Shown: one piece after another, positions 15,336-21,828 of the stretch
Position numbering within the stretch: position 1 is the stretch's first letter
Layout: each line of letters begins with the position of its first letter
NCBI GenBank assembly: GCA_964459445.1
Contig: CAYWMP010000098.1
Span: 1 to 21,828, forward strand
Reading direction: 5' to 3'
Length of the DNA: 21,828 nucleotides
Origin: CAYWMP01 sp964459445
Lineage (GTDB): Bacteria > Desulfobacterota > DSM-4660 > Desulfatiglandales > HGW-15
Translations under genes and position numbers: made by a program
The notes under the pieces: model-generated
What the model was told of the DNA's origin: nothing
Database searches by the model: none
What the model saw: only the letters and a program-made list of their open reading frames with translations

Positions 15336-15725
15336 TTAAGTTGCCTCCCTAGTCCTCATCTTTAGCGCACTGCTTATTCCGAAACTGACGATACTGATAA
15401 CGATGGTAGAGAGCCCTATAGTCAATCCAATGGGATCTACGATACCGATTTTGATTAGTAAATAGATGACCGCCCCCAGGGCCAATAGTCGAACATAACT
15501 CTTGGCAACCAGAATGGCCTTTTTGGATTTCACAGCCCCCTTTGTGGGAAAGGCACGCTTGATCGTGTTTTGCAGGATATCGAAATTGACAATGACAATC
15601 AGACCCCCGAGTACGACTCCCATTGTCACTGTGAGGCTCATGACAAAGAAGCTGCCTATAGCGAGCAGGAGTAAAATAATCCAGCTCCGCCTGCACAAAT
15701 CCCTATATACTTTTACCCAGTCCAT
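15336..15725 (-). CDS. atpI: ATP synthase subunit I (AtpI)
   Basis: This is a small membrane protein of the ATP-synt_I family that precedes atpB in many operons and is thought to help assemble the c-ring. It has 129 residues with four hydrophobic segments (SWIILLLLAIGSFFVM, TMGVVLGGLIVIVNF, SYVRLLALGAVIYLLIK, IGLTIGLSTIVISIVSFG). Start ATG 15725 is preceded by AAGGAG 3 nt upstream. The longer frame to 15848 is rejected because its extra codons translate an intergenic inverted repeat. Sequence alone recognises the family weakly; the position between atpZ and atpB makes the call firm. Confidence 0.83.
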   Translation of the reverse strand: MDWVKVYRDLCRRSWIILLLLAIGSFFVMSLTVTMGVVLGGLIVIVNFDILQNTIKRAFPTKGAVKSKKAILVAKSYVRLLALGAVIYLLIKIGIVDPIGLTIGLSTIVISIVSFGISSALKMRTREAT

Positions 15726-15801
15726 TAGCTCCTTACACCGCGATTCTTTGACTAAACGAGTCAAACAAATCTGACAGGCGTTGACAAACCAAAGGTGTTC
15801 T

Positions 15802-15891
15802 GAGTGTTCAGTGTTCAGTAGTTCAGAGTTTAGGAGGGATAGAGGCAAGGAACCAGTTTCTCTTTCCTGAACACTGAACCCCTGAACACTC
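15802..15891. repeat. Inverted repeat of GTTCAGT / ACTGAAC words upstream of atpI
   Basis: The left arm (15802-15826) reads GAGTGTTCAG followed by further TGTTCAGT and GTTCAG words. The right arm (15867-15891) carries CTGAACACTGAAC and ends CTGAACACTC. The outer 10 bp, GAGTGTTCAG / CTGAACACTC, pair perfectly, and the inner words can pair in alternative registers. The loop is about 40 nt. No T-run follows. Confidence 0.65.
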
Positions 15892-15971
15892 GCATTACCT
15901 GAGGCTTCGAAATAATGATCAACGTTGATTCAAAGTTGAAACAAATTTCAAATATTTTTGGCTAGCCTTTT

Positions 15972-16113
15972 GAGGCAATTTCAAAACGCCCGATTTTGGT
16001 CAATCCCCGCGTCAGGCTCAAATTTTGATCCTCAAAATACTCAATGTATTCCTGCGGTCAAAATTTTCGCCTTCCTTGTCCTTGACCAAACTTGAACGTT
16101 TTGAAACTACCTC
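15972..16113 (-). repeat. 142-bp quasi-palindromic intergenic repeat, copy 2
   Basis: Its termini GAGGCAATTTCAAAACG (15972-15988) and the reverse complement of 16097-16113 (GAGGTAGTTTCAAAACG) agree at 15 of 17 positions. Inner segments CCCGATTTTGGTCAA and TTGACCAAACTTGAACG, and the AAATTTTGA-bearing arms, continue the palindrome to a central loop near ATTGA. The 63-bp core (16011-16073) matches copy 1 at 57 positions. Relative to the flanking minus-strand genes it is in the opposite orientation to copy 1. Confidence 0.8.
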
Positions 16114-16122
16114 TTGTACCAA

Positions 16123-16341
16123 TCAGATATCCTTGATCTTATGGTACATAACATAAAGATTTCTGAATGCTGCTACCACACCGAAGCCTATAAATATAAA
16201 AAACAACCACGGGTGTGTGCCGAAATATTTATCAAGATAGTGACCTACCACGGCCCCTATCCCGATTGAGAGGGCCATCGCGAGTCCGACCGTGCTGACA
16301 TGGCCCAGGGTCCTGATCATTCTTTTGGTTTCATCTTCCAT
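16123..16341 (-). CDS. atpZ: AtpZ/AtpI-family small membrane protein
   Basis: This 72-residue protein has two hydrophobic segments: STVGLAMALSIGIGAVVGHYLD and PWLFFIFIGFGVVAAFRNLY. The glycine-rich first helix ending in G-x-x-L-D is the hallmark of the AtpZ/AtpI family, which heads many atp operons and has been linked to Fo assembly or Mg2+/Ca2+ movement (role not settled). The start is ATG 16341, with no strong Shine-Dalgarno. It is first in atpZ-atpI-atpB-atpE, and its upstream region carries a promoter-like sequence and a Rex-type operator. Confidence 0.85.
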   Translation of the reverse strand: MEDETKRMIRTLGHVSTVGLAMALSIGIGAVVGHYLDKYFGTHPWLFFIFIGFGVVAAFRNLYVMYHKIKDI

Positions 16342-16367
16342 ATTAAATGGTTAGCGGAGAAACCGCG

Positions 16368-16423
16368 TTGTGTCTATCACAAGTTTTTCCACAAAGTCAA
16401 CTGTTTTTGTGCATATCTTCACA
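16368..16423 (-). promoter_or_regulatory. Candidate Rex-controlled promoter of atpZIBE
   Basis: TGTGCATATCTTCACA (16408-16423) has exact TGTG-N8-CACA Rex geometry and fits TGTGAA-N4-TTCACA at 11 of 12 defined positions. Downstream on the minus strand lie -35 TTGACT (16400-16395) and a weak -10 (GATAGA, 16378-16373, or TAGACA, 16376-16371). A second palindrome, TTGTG-N5-CACAA (16368-16382), covers that -10. The whole array is 27-82 bp upstream of atpZ. Rex control of ATP synthase genes has been proposed in other sulfate reducers, so the inference is reasonable but not proven here. Confidence 0.6.
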
Positions 16424-16489
16424 ATTTAACCGGACAGAAAAACTGGGGGTTTATCTTTGGGTTAACTATCTATAATAAAAGGGTTTTCC

Positions 16490-17770
16490 CTATAAATCGG
16501 TCAAGCTCTTCCCCGCGCAATCAATGGTCTTTTGGATGCTTTCATCGTCGTGGGCCACGGACACAAACCAGGCCTCAAAAGCCGAGGGCGCAATGTAAAT
16601 CCCCTGCTCGAGCATTCTTGCATAAAAAACAGGAAACTTGCTGGAATCGCTTGATTTTGCTCCTGCGAAATCGCTGACGGGCGAACTGTTAAAAAACATG
16701 GATCCCATGGATCCTACTCGGTTGACCATCACCTCTACCCCGGCAGCGGAAGCGGCCTCCTTCAGGCCCTCGAAAAGCGCGTTTCCTTTTCTATCCAAAT
16801 CTTCGTACACGCCGCCCTCTTGAAGGGCCCTTAAGGTAGCGATCCCTGCAGCCATTGCCAGAGGGTTCCCCGACAAGGTCCCTGCCTGATAGATATTCCC
16901 TTCAGGCGCCATGCTCTCCATGATGTCCCTTCTGCCCCCATAGGCACCCACCGGCAAACCTCCGCCGATGATCTTTCCAAGGCAGGTAAGATCCGGCATG
17001 ATCCCGAAAAGTTGCTGGGCCCCGCCCGGGCTGACCCTGAAACCACTGATCACCTCATCAAAAATCAGTAACGCGCCCTTTTCCTTGGTGATCTCCCGTA
17101 ATCCATCCAGGAAGGACTTATCGGGGCTCACCACGCCCATATTCCCTGGAACCGGCTCCACAATGACGGCCGCAAGCTCCGAACCATACTTTTCAAAGGC
17201 CTCGGACACTTCATCCATATTGTTAAAGGAGAGGGAGATCGTATGACCCGCAATGTCTTCGGGTACGCCCGGCGAACCGGGAATTCCCAGTGTGGCCACC
17301 CCTGAACCTGCCGATACCAGAAGGCTATCCGCATGACCGTGATAACATCCTTCAAATTTGATGATTTTGGTCCTACCCGTAAAGCCGCGAGCCAATCGGA
17401 TGGCGCTCATTGTGGCCTCTGTCCCGGAGTTCACCATTCTTACCATCTCAACCGATGGCACCATACTCGTGATGGTTTCCGCCATCTCCACCTCGAGCTC
17501 CGTCGGGGCGCCGTAACTGGTACCCATGGAAATCCTCTCTTCCAATGCCCGTACCACTTCGGGATGGCCGTGTCCGAGGATCATCGGACCCCAGGAGCAG
17601 ACATAATCTATATAGCGGTTCCCATCCGCATCCCACAGGAAACAGCCCTCAGCCCTCTCAATGAACCGGGGATCCATACCCACGGCTTTGCCGGCCCTTA
17701 CAGGACTGTTGACACCACCCGGAATAAGGCCTTTCGCCCTTTCAAAAAGCTCCTTTGATTTCTCTACCAT
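16490..17770 (-). CDS. hemL: Glutamate-1-semialdehyde 2,1-aminomutase
   Basis: HemL is a PLP enzyme that converts glutamate-1-semialdehyde to 5-aminolevulinate, the entry to tetrapyrroles by the C5 route. The 426-residue protein shows IPGGVNSPVRA (16-26), VNSGTEATMSAIRLAR, CYHGHADSLLV, PLP-contact DEV (D238) in LIFDEVISGFR, and the Schiff-base lysine K266 in LGKIIGGGLPVGAYGG. Start ATG 17770 has GGAGAAG just upstream. It lies downstream of ahbB on the same strand with a 234-bp gap containing a hairpin. Just after its stop a short AGGG-AAAA-CCCT hairpin with TTTTA may give weak termination before the atp promoter. Confidence 0.97.
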   Translation of the reverse strand: MVEKSKELFERAKGLIPGGVNSPVRAGKAVGMDPRFIERAEGCFLWDADGNRYIDYVCSWGPMILGHGHPEVVRALEERISMGTSYGAPTELEVEMAETITSMVPSVEMVRMVNSGTEATMSAIRLARGFTGRTKIIKFEGCYHGHADSLLVSAGSGVATLGIPGSPGVPEDIAGHTISLSFNNMDEVSEAFEKYGSELAAVIVEPVPGNMGVVSPDKSFLDGLREITKEKGALLIFDEVISGFRVSPGGAQQLFGIMPDLTCLGKIIGGGLPVGAYGGRRDIMESMAPEGNIYQAGTLSGNPLAMAAGIATLRALQEGGVYEDLDRKGNALFEGLKEAASAAGVEVMVNRVGSMGSMFFNSSPVSDFAGAKSSDSSKFPVFYARMLEQGIYIAPSAFEAWFVSVAHDDESIQKTIDCAGKSLTDL

Positions 17771-17910
17771 AATTCTTCTCCGTTAAATGCTAATCGTCTT
17801 TTGTTTAATGGTGTAGAATTTTCCCATTAGATTTTTGTTTGGTTCCGTCATTCGTGTTTTTATTTCCGCTCCGTAAATGAGGGATTTTTTCACTGAGCAA
17901 GGCCGCACAA

Positions 17911-17957
17911 GGTTTTTCGCTGAGGCGTACAGATTAGTACGCCGCAGGCGGAAAACC
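17911..17957. repeat. Long hairpin in the ahbB-hemL gap
   Basis: GGCGTAC (17924-17930) and GTACGCC (17937-17943) form a perfect 7-bp stem around AGATTA. GGTTTTTCGC (17911-17920) pairs with GCGGAAAACC (17948-17957) at 9 of 10 positions to extend it, giving arms of about 20 nt. The rest of the 234-bp gap (17771-18004) shows no gene. No terminal T-run fits, so a role in mRNA processing or stability is as likely as termination. Confidence 0.55.
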
Positions 17958-18004
17958 GCGGAGAACACAGCTCAGGGGAAAAAGGACCATTTATGGAGCG
18001 AAAA

Positions 18005-18469
18005 TTAGAAATATTTCATACTTGTCTTCTTAAACTCCCTCTCACTAAACAACAGGGCATAGTCATTCACGCCCGCCTTCTTAGACATCCTCTCCGCAAT
18101 CTCATAACAGGCATCCCTGTCATCCGCGTGTATCATGGTATAAAGGTTGTATTTCCAGTCTTTTTGAGGCCTTCTGTGATAGCAATGGGAAACTTCCCTA
18201 AAGCTCGCCATGGTCTCGCCTACCTCATCGATCCTGTCCTCCGGGACGATCCATGCAACCATGGCATTCGAACTAAAACCTGCTTCCTGGTGACGTAGAG
18301 TGGCGCCAAACCTTCGGATGATACCCTTCTCTTTCAGGGATAAGACCCTATTCACGAATTCATCTTCGGTGATTCCGATTTTTCTGGCAAACAGGTCAAA
18401 GGGTCTAGGATCAACAGGCAAGTCTCCCTGAATCAAGGAGATTATCTGTTTATCTATTTCATCAATCAT
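18005..18469 (-). CDS. ahbB: Siroheme decarboxylase subunit, AsnC/Lrp-like (AhbB type)
   Basis: AhbA/AhbB decarboxylate siroheme to 12,18-didecarboxysiroheme in the siroheme-dependent heme pathway of sulfate reducers and archaea. The 154-residue protein starts MIDEIDKQIISLIQ (winged-helix part, about 1-55), followed by FGATLRHQEAGFSSNAMVAW and an AsnC-like ferredoxin-fold half with CYHRRP (96-101), WKYNLYTMIH and the C-terminal REFKKTSMKYF typical of this family. I favour AhbB over AhbA from the FGATLRHQEAGF and EREFKKTSM patterns, with moderate certainty. A plain Lrp regulator is less likely. Neighbouring hemL supports a tetrapyrrole role. The start is ATG 18469. Confidence 0.83.
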   Translation of the reverse strand: MIDEIDKQIISLIQGDLPVDPRPFDLFARKIGITEDEFVNRVLSLKEKGIIRRFGATLRHQEAGFSSNAMVAWIVPEDRIDEVGETMASFREVSHCYHRRPQKDWKYNLYTMIHADDRDACYEIAERMSKKAGVNDYALLFSEREFKKTSMKYF

Positions 18470-18532
18470 ATTTCAATACCCTAAAAAAGCGCTCCCTTCC
18501 ATTAATTTGGGGGCCATGAGTTGAAGTGAAAT

Positions 18533-18561
18533 CAAATATTTCGCGGCTAATTCCCTGTCAA
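18533..18561 (-). promoter_or_regulatory. Candidate promoter for ahbB-hemL
   Basis: On the minus strand a perfect -35 TTGACA (18561-18556), a 17-bp spacer and a modest -10 TATTTG (18538-18533) lie about 64 bp before ahbB. The -10 is weak, so this rests mainly on the -35 and spacing. Confidence 0.4.
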
Positions 18562-18709
18562 GGAAATGGATGGTATCAAACTTGAATTTGTTTTCCAATT
18601 CCTATATGTATTTTGACTGACTTAATGAAAACCAATGATTCATCTGCTCTCACAGGGAGGATTGGCATTGTTCCTAGAGGGCAACCGTCCCAAACAACTC
18701 AAGGGATTT

Positions 18710-19081
18710 ATGTTATATCCTCGGAAATTCATCGAACAAAGAATCAAGGAAGCGATAGAAAACGGGGAATTCGACAATCTGCCCGGACGGGGCGAACCAC
18801 TGCCTCTGGAAGATGACAGTCATTTACCCGATGATCTTCGCCTGGCCTATAGAATACTCAAAAACGCCGACTGCCTGCCGCCTGAGCTCCAGGAGAAAAA
18901 AGACATAAGACAAATGGAAGATCTCCTGGAGAGTATCCCGGATGAAAAAGAAAAATACAAACTCATCAAAAAGATCAATTACAAAATCATGAGGTTAAAC
19001 ATGATGGGCAAGAAGTCTCCCCTCTTCGAAGAAAAACAACTCTACTACAAAAAGCTCCTCGATAAATTAGACCAGAAGTGA
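18710..19081 (+). CDS. DUF1992 (DnaJC28-like conserved region) protein
   Basis: This 124-residue protein carries the DUF1992 signature FIEQRIKEAIENGEFDNLPG with RGEPLPLED, then LRLAYRILKNADCLPPELQ and a charged helical C-terminus (KKDIRQMEDLLESI to LLDKLDQK). The family is widespread, is found as a domain of the eukaryotic DnaJ homologue DNAJC28, and has no established function in bacteria. The frame is open to ATG 18635, but the family normally begins a few residues before the IEERI helix. AAGGGA is 3 nt before ATG 18710, so I choose that start. It is divergent from ahbB. polB follows after about 270 bp rich in hairpins. Confidence 0.82.
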   Translation: MLYPRKFIEQRIKEAIENGEFDNLPGRGEPLPLEDDSHLPDDLRLAYRILKNADCLPPELQEKKDIRQMEDLLESIPDEKEKYKLIKKINYKIMRLNMMGKKSPLFEEKQLYYKKLLDKLDQK

Positions 19082-19090
19082 AGCCTCCTC

Positions 19091-19278
19091 GCGGCAAGCC
19101 GCAGGGCATCCTGAAAAGGATGGCGGAACTCTCCATAGCCACTGGCCCTCCTTTCCATCCTCCGTAGCAGAGCAACTGCGGAGGACGGGCGCTAAAGCTT
19201 CGGAGGGCTCTCCTCGCCATCTTTAGTCGGGCCATAGCCTTTGGCGACGGCCGATCATCCCCACGGCAAGCCGTGGGG
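19091..19278. repeat. Cluster of hairpins and a repeated GGCAAGCC module between DUF1992 and polB
   Basis: Three structured units are visible. GCGGC-AA-GCCGC is at 19091-19102, followed by CATCC-N6-GGATG (19107-19122). CCTCCGTAG...CTGCGGAGG is at 19159-19184 (8 of 9 paired). CCCCACGGC-AA-GCCGTGGGG is at 19259-19278, a perfect 9-bp stem with a 2-nt loop. The first and last share the form CGGCAAGCCG followed by GGGCAT and CTG, as if copies of one module. No T-run follows any of them, and no coding frame is supported. Confidence 0.6.
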
Positions 19279-19347
19279 CATTCTGGCGAAGGAGAGTAAC
19301 CGACCGCATTTATCCTATGAACACATCCCTTGAACTTTCCTGAGGGT

Positions 19348-21582
19348 ATGAGAACCGTTATGAAATCCATCTCCCTGGAAGAAAGCAAGATCCTTTTTGG
19401 CGCGGACCCCAGCGAAGGCATCGTAGCGGTCGAACCTGCCGGCGATGATAGCATGCAGCTATTTCTTCGCCGGGGGGACGGGCTCAAGACTAAATATGAG
19501 ACGTTCACCCCATTCATCTTAATTGAAGAAAAGGTTTTGATGGACGACTTCAAACGCCCCTATGAAGTCGAACCGCTCTCAGGTCTAAACGAATATCGCT
19601 ATCTGGTCCTCTTCGATCGATGGGGAGATTGTCTGAAGGCCAAAAACTTTTTACAAAAAAAGACGCGGCAATCTCCATCTTCAAATCAGGCCCCCTATCT
19701 GTTCCTCTCCGATCCAATCCATCAGTTCCTCTTGTTCACAGGAAAGACCTTTTTCAAAGGGCTCCAATTCGGTGATCTTCACACTATGGCCCTGGATATC
19801 GAAACAGCCTGCGCACCGGGGTATGAATTTTCCAATCCCCATAGGACCGAGGACCGAATCATCTCCATTGCCCTCATGGACAATCGCGGTTATTCCGAGG
19901 TGCTGTTTGCTCAGGAAATGGAAGAGAAAAACATGTTGCTGGCCTTGGGAGAGAGAATCTCCCACAAAGATCCCGATATCATTGAGGGCCACAATATCTT
20001 CAATTTCGATCTGGAATATATCGTTGCCCGGGCTCGAATGCACAAAGTGGATCTTACCTGGGGCCGGAACGGGGGCAAGCCGAGAATCAGACGTTCCCGT
20101 TTTGGTGTAGCTGAAAGGGTTGTCGATTATACCCGTATGGAAGTGTTTGGGAGGCATGTCGTCGATACCATGTTTCTCCTCCAGTACTATGATGTGGCTG
20201 CTAGGGCGTTGGAGAGTTATGGGTTAAAGGCTGCTGCCCGGCATTTTGGACTCGCCCGGGAAGACCGGGCCTATATCGACAGGGAGAAGATCCAGTGGTA
20301 TTATGAGAATGATCCCGATCTCCTTAAAAAATACAACCTTGACGATGTGCGAGAAACCTTGGCCCTCTCGGACTTGCTGGGATATCCATTCTTTTTGCAG
20401 GGCCGAATCTTTCCCTTTTCCTATCAGAACAATTTTATTAGGGGGAACGCCACAAAGATCGATGCCCTATTCCTTCGGGAGTATCTCAGGAAAAGGGTGT
20501 CTGTCCCGAAACCCAGAGGCGGCGCCCGCATCGAGGGTGGCTATACCGATGTCTTTGCAAAGGGTGTCGTGCGAAACATCCTCCACTGCGACGTCGCCTC
20601 TCTTTACCCTTCCATACTTCTAACATACCGCCTAAAGCCGACCTGCGATACTTTGGATATCTTCCTACCATTGCTGAAGGATCTGAGGGCTTTTCGCCTC
20701 CAAGCTAAAGGCCTTGCCCAAAATGCGACATCAAAACACGAAGGAGATTACTATCAAGCCTTGCAGCAGACCTTTAAAGTGTTGATCAATTCATTCTACG
20801 GTTACCTGGGCACCCAAATACACCATTTTTCAGACCCCCAGGTGGCTGCGGATGTCACGCGAATAGGCAGAGAACTCATCCGCCGGATGTTGGATTGGCT
20901 TCACAAGGAAGGGGCCACGCCGGTCGAAATCGACACCGACGGCATCTACTTTGTTCCTCCAAAAGGGGTAGAGACCGCCGATGAGGCCTCGGCCCTTGTG
21001 GGTCGCCTGTCGCAGAGTATGCCGGAGGGTATCGATGTGGAGTTGGATGGTCTGTTCCCGGCCATGTTTTCCTACAAAAGCAAGAACTATGCACTCCTTG
21101 GAGAGGATGGGAAGATGTCCATCAAGGGCAGCGCTCTTCGGTCCCGCGGGACTGAAAAATACATTCGAGAGTTTCTTGCTTCTATGATCCGATTGCTGCT
21201 TGAGGGAAAAGATAAAGAAGTCCGCGGTTTGATAGATGAAACGATGCAAAGGCTGGAAAACCATGATTTTGAAATATCAAAACTGGCCAAAACCGAAACC
21301 CTTTCAGAATCGCTCGAAACCTACCGACAGAAAATCCAATCCAAAAAACGAAATCCCGCTGCGACCTATGAACTCGCATTGGCTTCTGAAAGGGTTTATC
21401 GAGCCGGTGACCAGATCTCCTATTATGTGACCGGAAACAAGAAAACCGTTCGCGTTTACGAAAACAGCAAACTCGCTTCAAGCTACGATCCCTCTAATCC
21501 CGACGAGAACGTGCCCTTTTATCAAAAAAGGCTCTTATCCTGGGTGAAGAAGTTCGAAGAGTTTATCCCCCCGGCGACCTAA
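19348..21582 (+). CDS. polB: Family B DNA polymerase (Pol II-like, short bacterial type)
   Basis: This is a DNA polymerase with a proofreading exonuclease. Numbered from TTG 19330 (750 residues), the exonuclease has Exo I D156-I-E158, Exo II NIFNFD (222-227) and Exo III YNLDD (335-339). The polymerase has motif A DVASLYPSIL (421-430), motif B KVLINSFYG (483-491), motif C DTDG (535-538) and the KSKNYALL thumb-side motif. All acidic catalytic residues are present. Motif C has Gly where DTDS is usual. The start is unsure: ATG 19348 is used here, ATG 19360 and TTG 19330 are possible, and none has an ideal ribosome-binding site. It is shorter than E. coli Pol II (783). The likely role is repair or translesion synthesis (family knowledge). 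Its end is 9 bp from the convergent ATP-grasp gene. Confidence 0.93.
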   Translation: MRTVMKSISLEESKILFGADPSEGIVAVEPAGDDSMQLFLRRGDGLKTKYETFTPFILIEEKVLMDDFKRPYEVEPLSGLNEYRYLVLFDRWGDCLKAKNFLQKKTRQSPSSNQAPYLFLSDPIHQFLLFTGKTFFKGLQFGDLHTMALDIETACAPGYEFSNPHRTEDRIISIALMDNRGYSEVLFAQEMEEKNMLLALGERISHKDPDIIEGHNIFNFDLEYIVARARMHKVDLTWGRNGGKPRIRRSRFGVAERVVDYTRMEVFGRHVVDTMFLLQYYDVAARALESYGLKAAARHFGLAREDRAYIDREKIQWYYENDPDLLKKYNLDDVRETLALSDLLGYPFFLQGRIFPFSYQNNFIRGNATKIDALFLREYLRKRVSVPKPRGGARIEGGYTDVFAKGVVRNILHCDVASLYPSILLTYRLKPTCDTLDIFLPLLKDLRAFRLQAKGLAQNATSKHEGDYYQALQQTFKVLINSFYGYLGTQIHHFSDPQVAADVTRIGRELIRRMLDWLHKEGATPVEIDTDGIYFVPPKGVETADEASALVGRLSQSMPEGIDVELDGLFPAMFSYKSKNYALLGEDGKMSIKGSALRSRGTEKYIREFLASMIRLLLEGKDKEVRGLIDETMQRLENHDFEISKLAKTETLSESLETYRQKIQSKKRNPAATYELALASERVYRAGDQISYYVTGNKKTVRVYENSKLASSYDPSNPDENVPFYQKRLLSWVKKFEEFIPPAT

Positions 21583-21591
21583 ACCTTGAGA

Positions 21592-21828
21592 TCAGTTTTC
21601 CGAATTAGATTCAACCGCCGTAATAACCCGCACATCCAAGGCAAGCCCGCCATTTGTAAAAACTTTAAAGGGATTCACATCGATTTCTTCAATACCCTCA
21701 ATATCCAGCATCATTTGAGACAACCGCAAAAGGCATTCGACGACAAAATCCACATCATAACCTTTTTCTTTTCTGGCCCCCTTTAGGATTTCATAACACT
21801 TCGTTTCCCGGATCATCCTCAATGCATC
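21592..21828 (-). CDS. ADP-forming acyl-CoA/acetyl-CoA synthetase, ATP-grasp domain, C-terminal end (partial)
   Basis: The frame enters from beyond the window and ends at TGA 21592-21594. About 78 residues are visible. MIRETKCYEILKGARKEKGYD, then LLRLSQMMLDIEGIEEIDVNPFKV and LALDVRVI are the closing segment of the ATP-grasp_5 domain of NDP-forming acyl-CoA synthetases. These interconvert acyl-CoA + ADP + Pi and acid + ATP + CoA. In this domain the E-x-D-x-N-P motif contributes to metal/nucleotide binding. Whether this is a stand-alone beta subunit or the end of a fused enzyme cannot be seen. The internal TTG at 21822 is not the real start. Confidence 0.8.
   Translation of the reverse strand, partial: DALRMIRETKCYEILKGARKEKGYDVDFVVECLLRLSQMMLDIEGIEEIDVNPFKVFTNGGLALDVRVITAVESNSEN

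Larger units (their letters stand above)
15726..16122. other. 397-bp gap inside the atp operon (atpZ to atpI)
   Basis: I see no gene here. From the atpI side the gap contains the GTTCAGT-word inverted repeat (15802-15891), a short AT-rich spacer, and the second copy of the 142-bp palindromic repeat (15972-16113), which ends 9 bp from the atpZ stop. Such a long structured gap within an otherwise tight Fo operon is unusual. It might lower or uncouple atpIBE expression relative to atpZ. Confidence 0.6.

Noticed and set aside
15726..15848. N-terminal extension of atpI frame
   Set aside because: It translates the GTTCAGT-word inverted repeat. ATG 15725 has an ideal AAGGAG and fits the family length.
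1..21828. CRISPR arrays, tRNA or rRNA genes, transposases, prophage genes
   Set aside because: No regularly spaced repeats, cloverleaf-like sequences or mobile-element proteins were recognised on reading both strands.

Overview
The window looks like ordinary chromosome from a sulfate-reducing or related anaerobic member of the Desulfobacterota (former Deltaproteobacteria). The pointers are an AhbB-type siroheme decarboxylase next to hemL (the siroheme-based heme route), a RACo-type corrinoid-activation ATPase relative, a Rex redox repressor beside the Fo genes of a split ATP synthase operon, a response regulator with an HDOD domain, and a short bacterial family B DNA polymerase. The taxonomic call is inference from gene content. 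No prophage, IS transposase, CRISPR array, rRNA or tRNA gene was recognised.

Layout. 1-1560 (+): the end of an HPt phosphotransfer protein, then a REC-HDOD response regulator. 1642-6634 (-): a housekeeping run tmk > holB > ricT (PSP1) > metG, with an intrinsic terminator between holB and ricT. 6907-7416 (+): a DksA/TraR-type protein. 7490-9070 (-): an ASKHA/DUF4445 (RACo-like) gene cut by an in-frame amber codon and lacking the usual N-terminal [2Fe-2S] domain. 9566-13488 (+): pdxA and uvrA. 13485-14120 (-): rex. 14218-16341 (-): atpZ > atpI > atpB > atpE. 16490-18469 (-): ahbB > hemL. 18710-21582 (+): a DUF1992 gene and polB. 21592-21828 (-): the end of an ADP-forming acyl-CoA synthetase ATP-grasp domain, running off the window.

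The genes form sensible modules. tmk, holB, ricT and metG are a widely conserved neighbourhood. ahbB and hemL act at two steps of tetrapyrrole synthesis. The Fo genes and rex form an energy/redox module. Two sequences with Rex-operator geometry (TGTG-N8-CACA) lie exactly where regulation would be expected: in the promoter region of atpZIBE and just upstream of rex. An intrinsic terminator separates atpE from rex.

No clearly new multi-gene system is visible. The least ordinary content is between genes. Two copies of a 142-bp, nearly fully palindromic repeat sit inside operon gaps (holB/ricT and atpZ/atpI). Three other gaps carry inverted repeats built from short reiterated words (TTGGAAT, GTTGAGT, GTTCAGT). 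Strong hairpins mark the ahbB-hemL and DUF1992-polB gaps. The other item worth checking is the amber-interrupted RACo-like gene, which may be a decaying pseudogene, a sequence error or a readthrough case.
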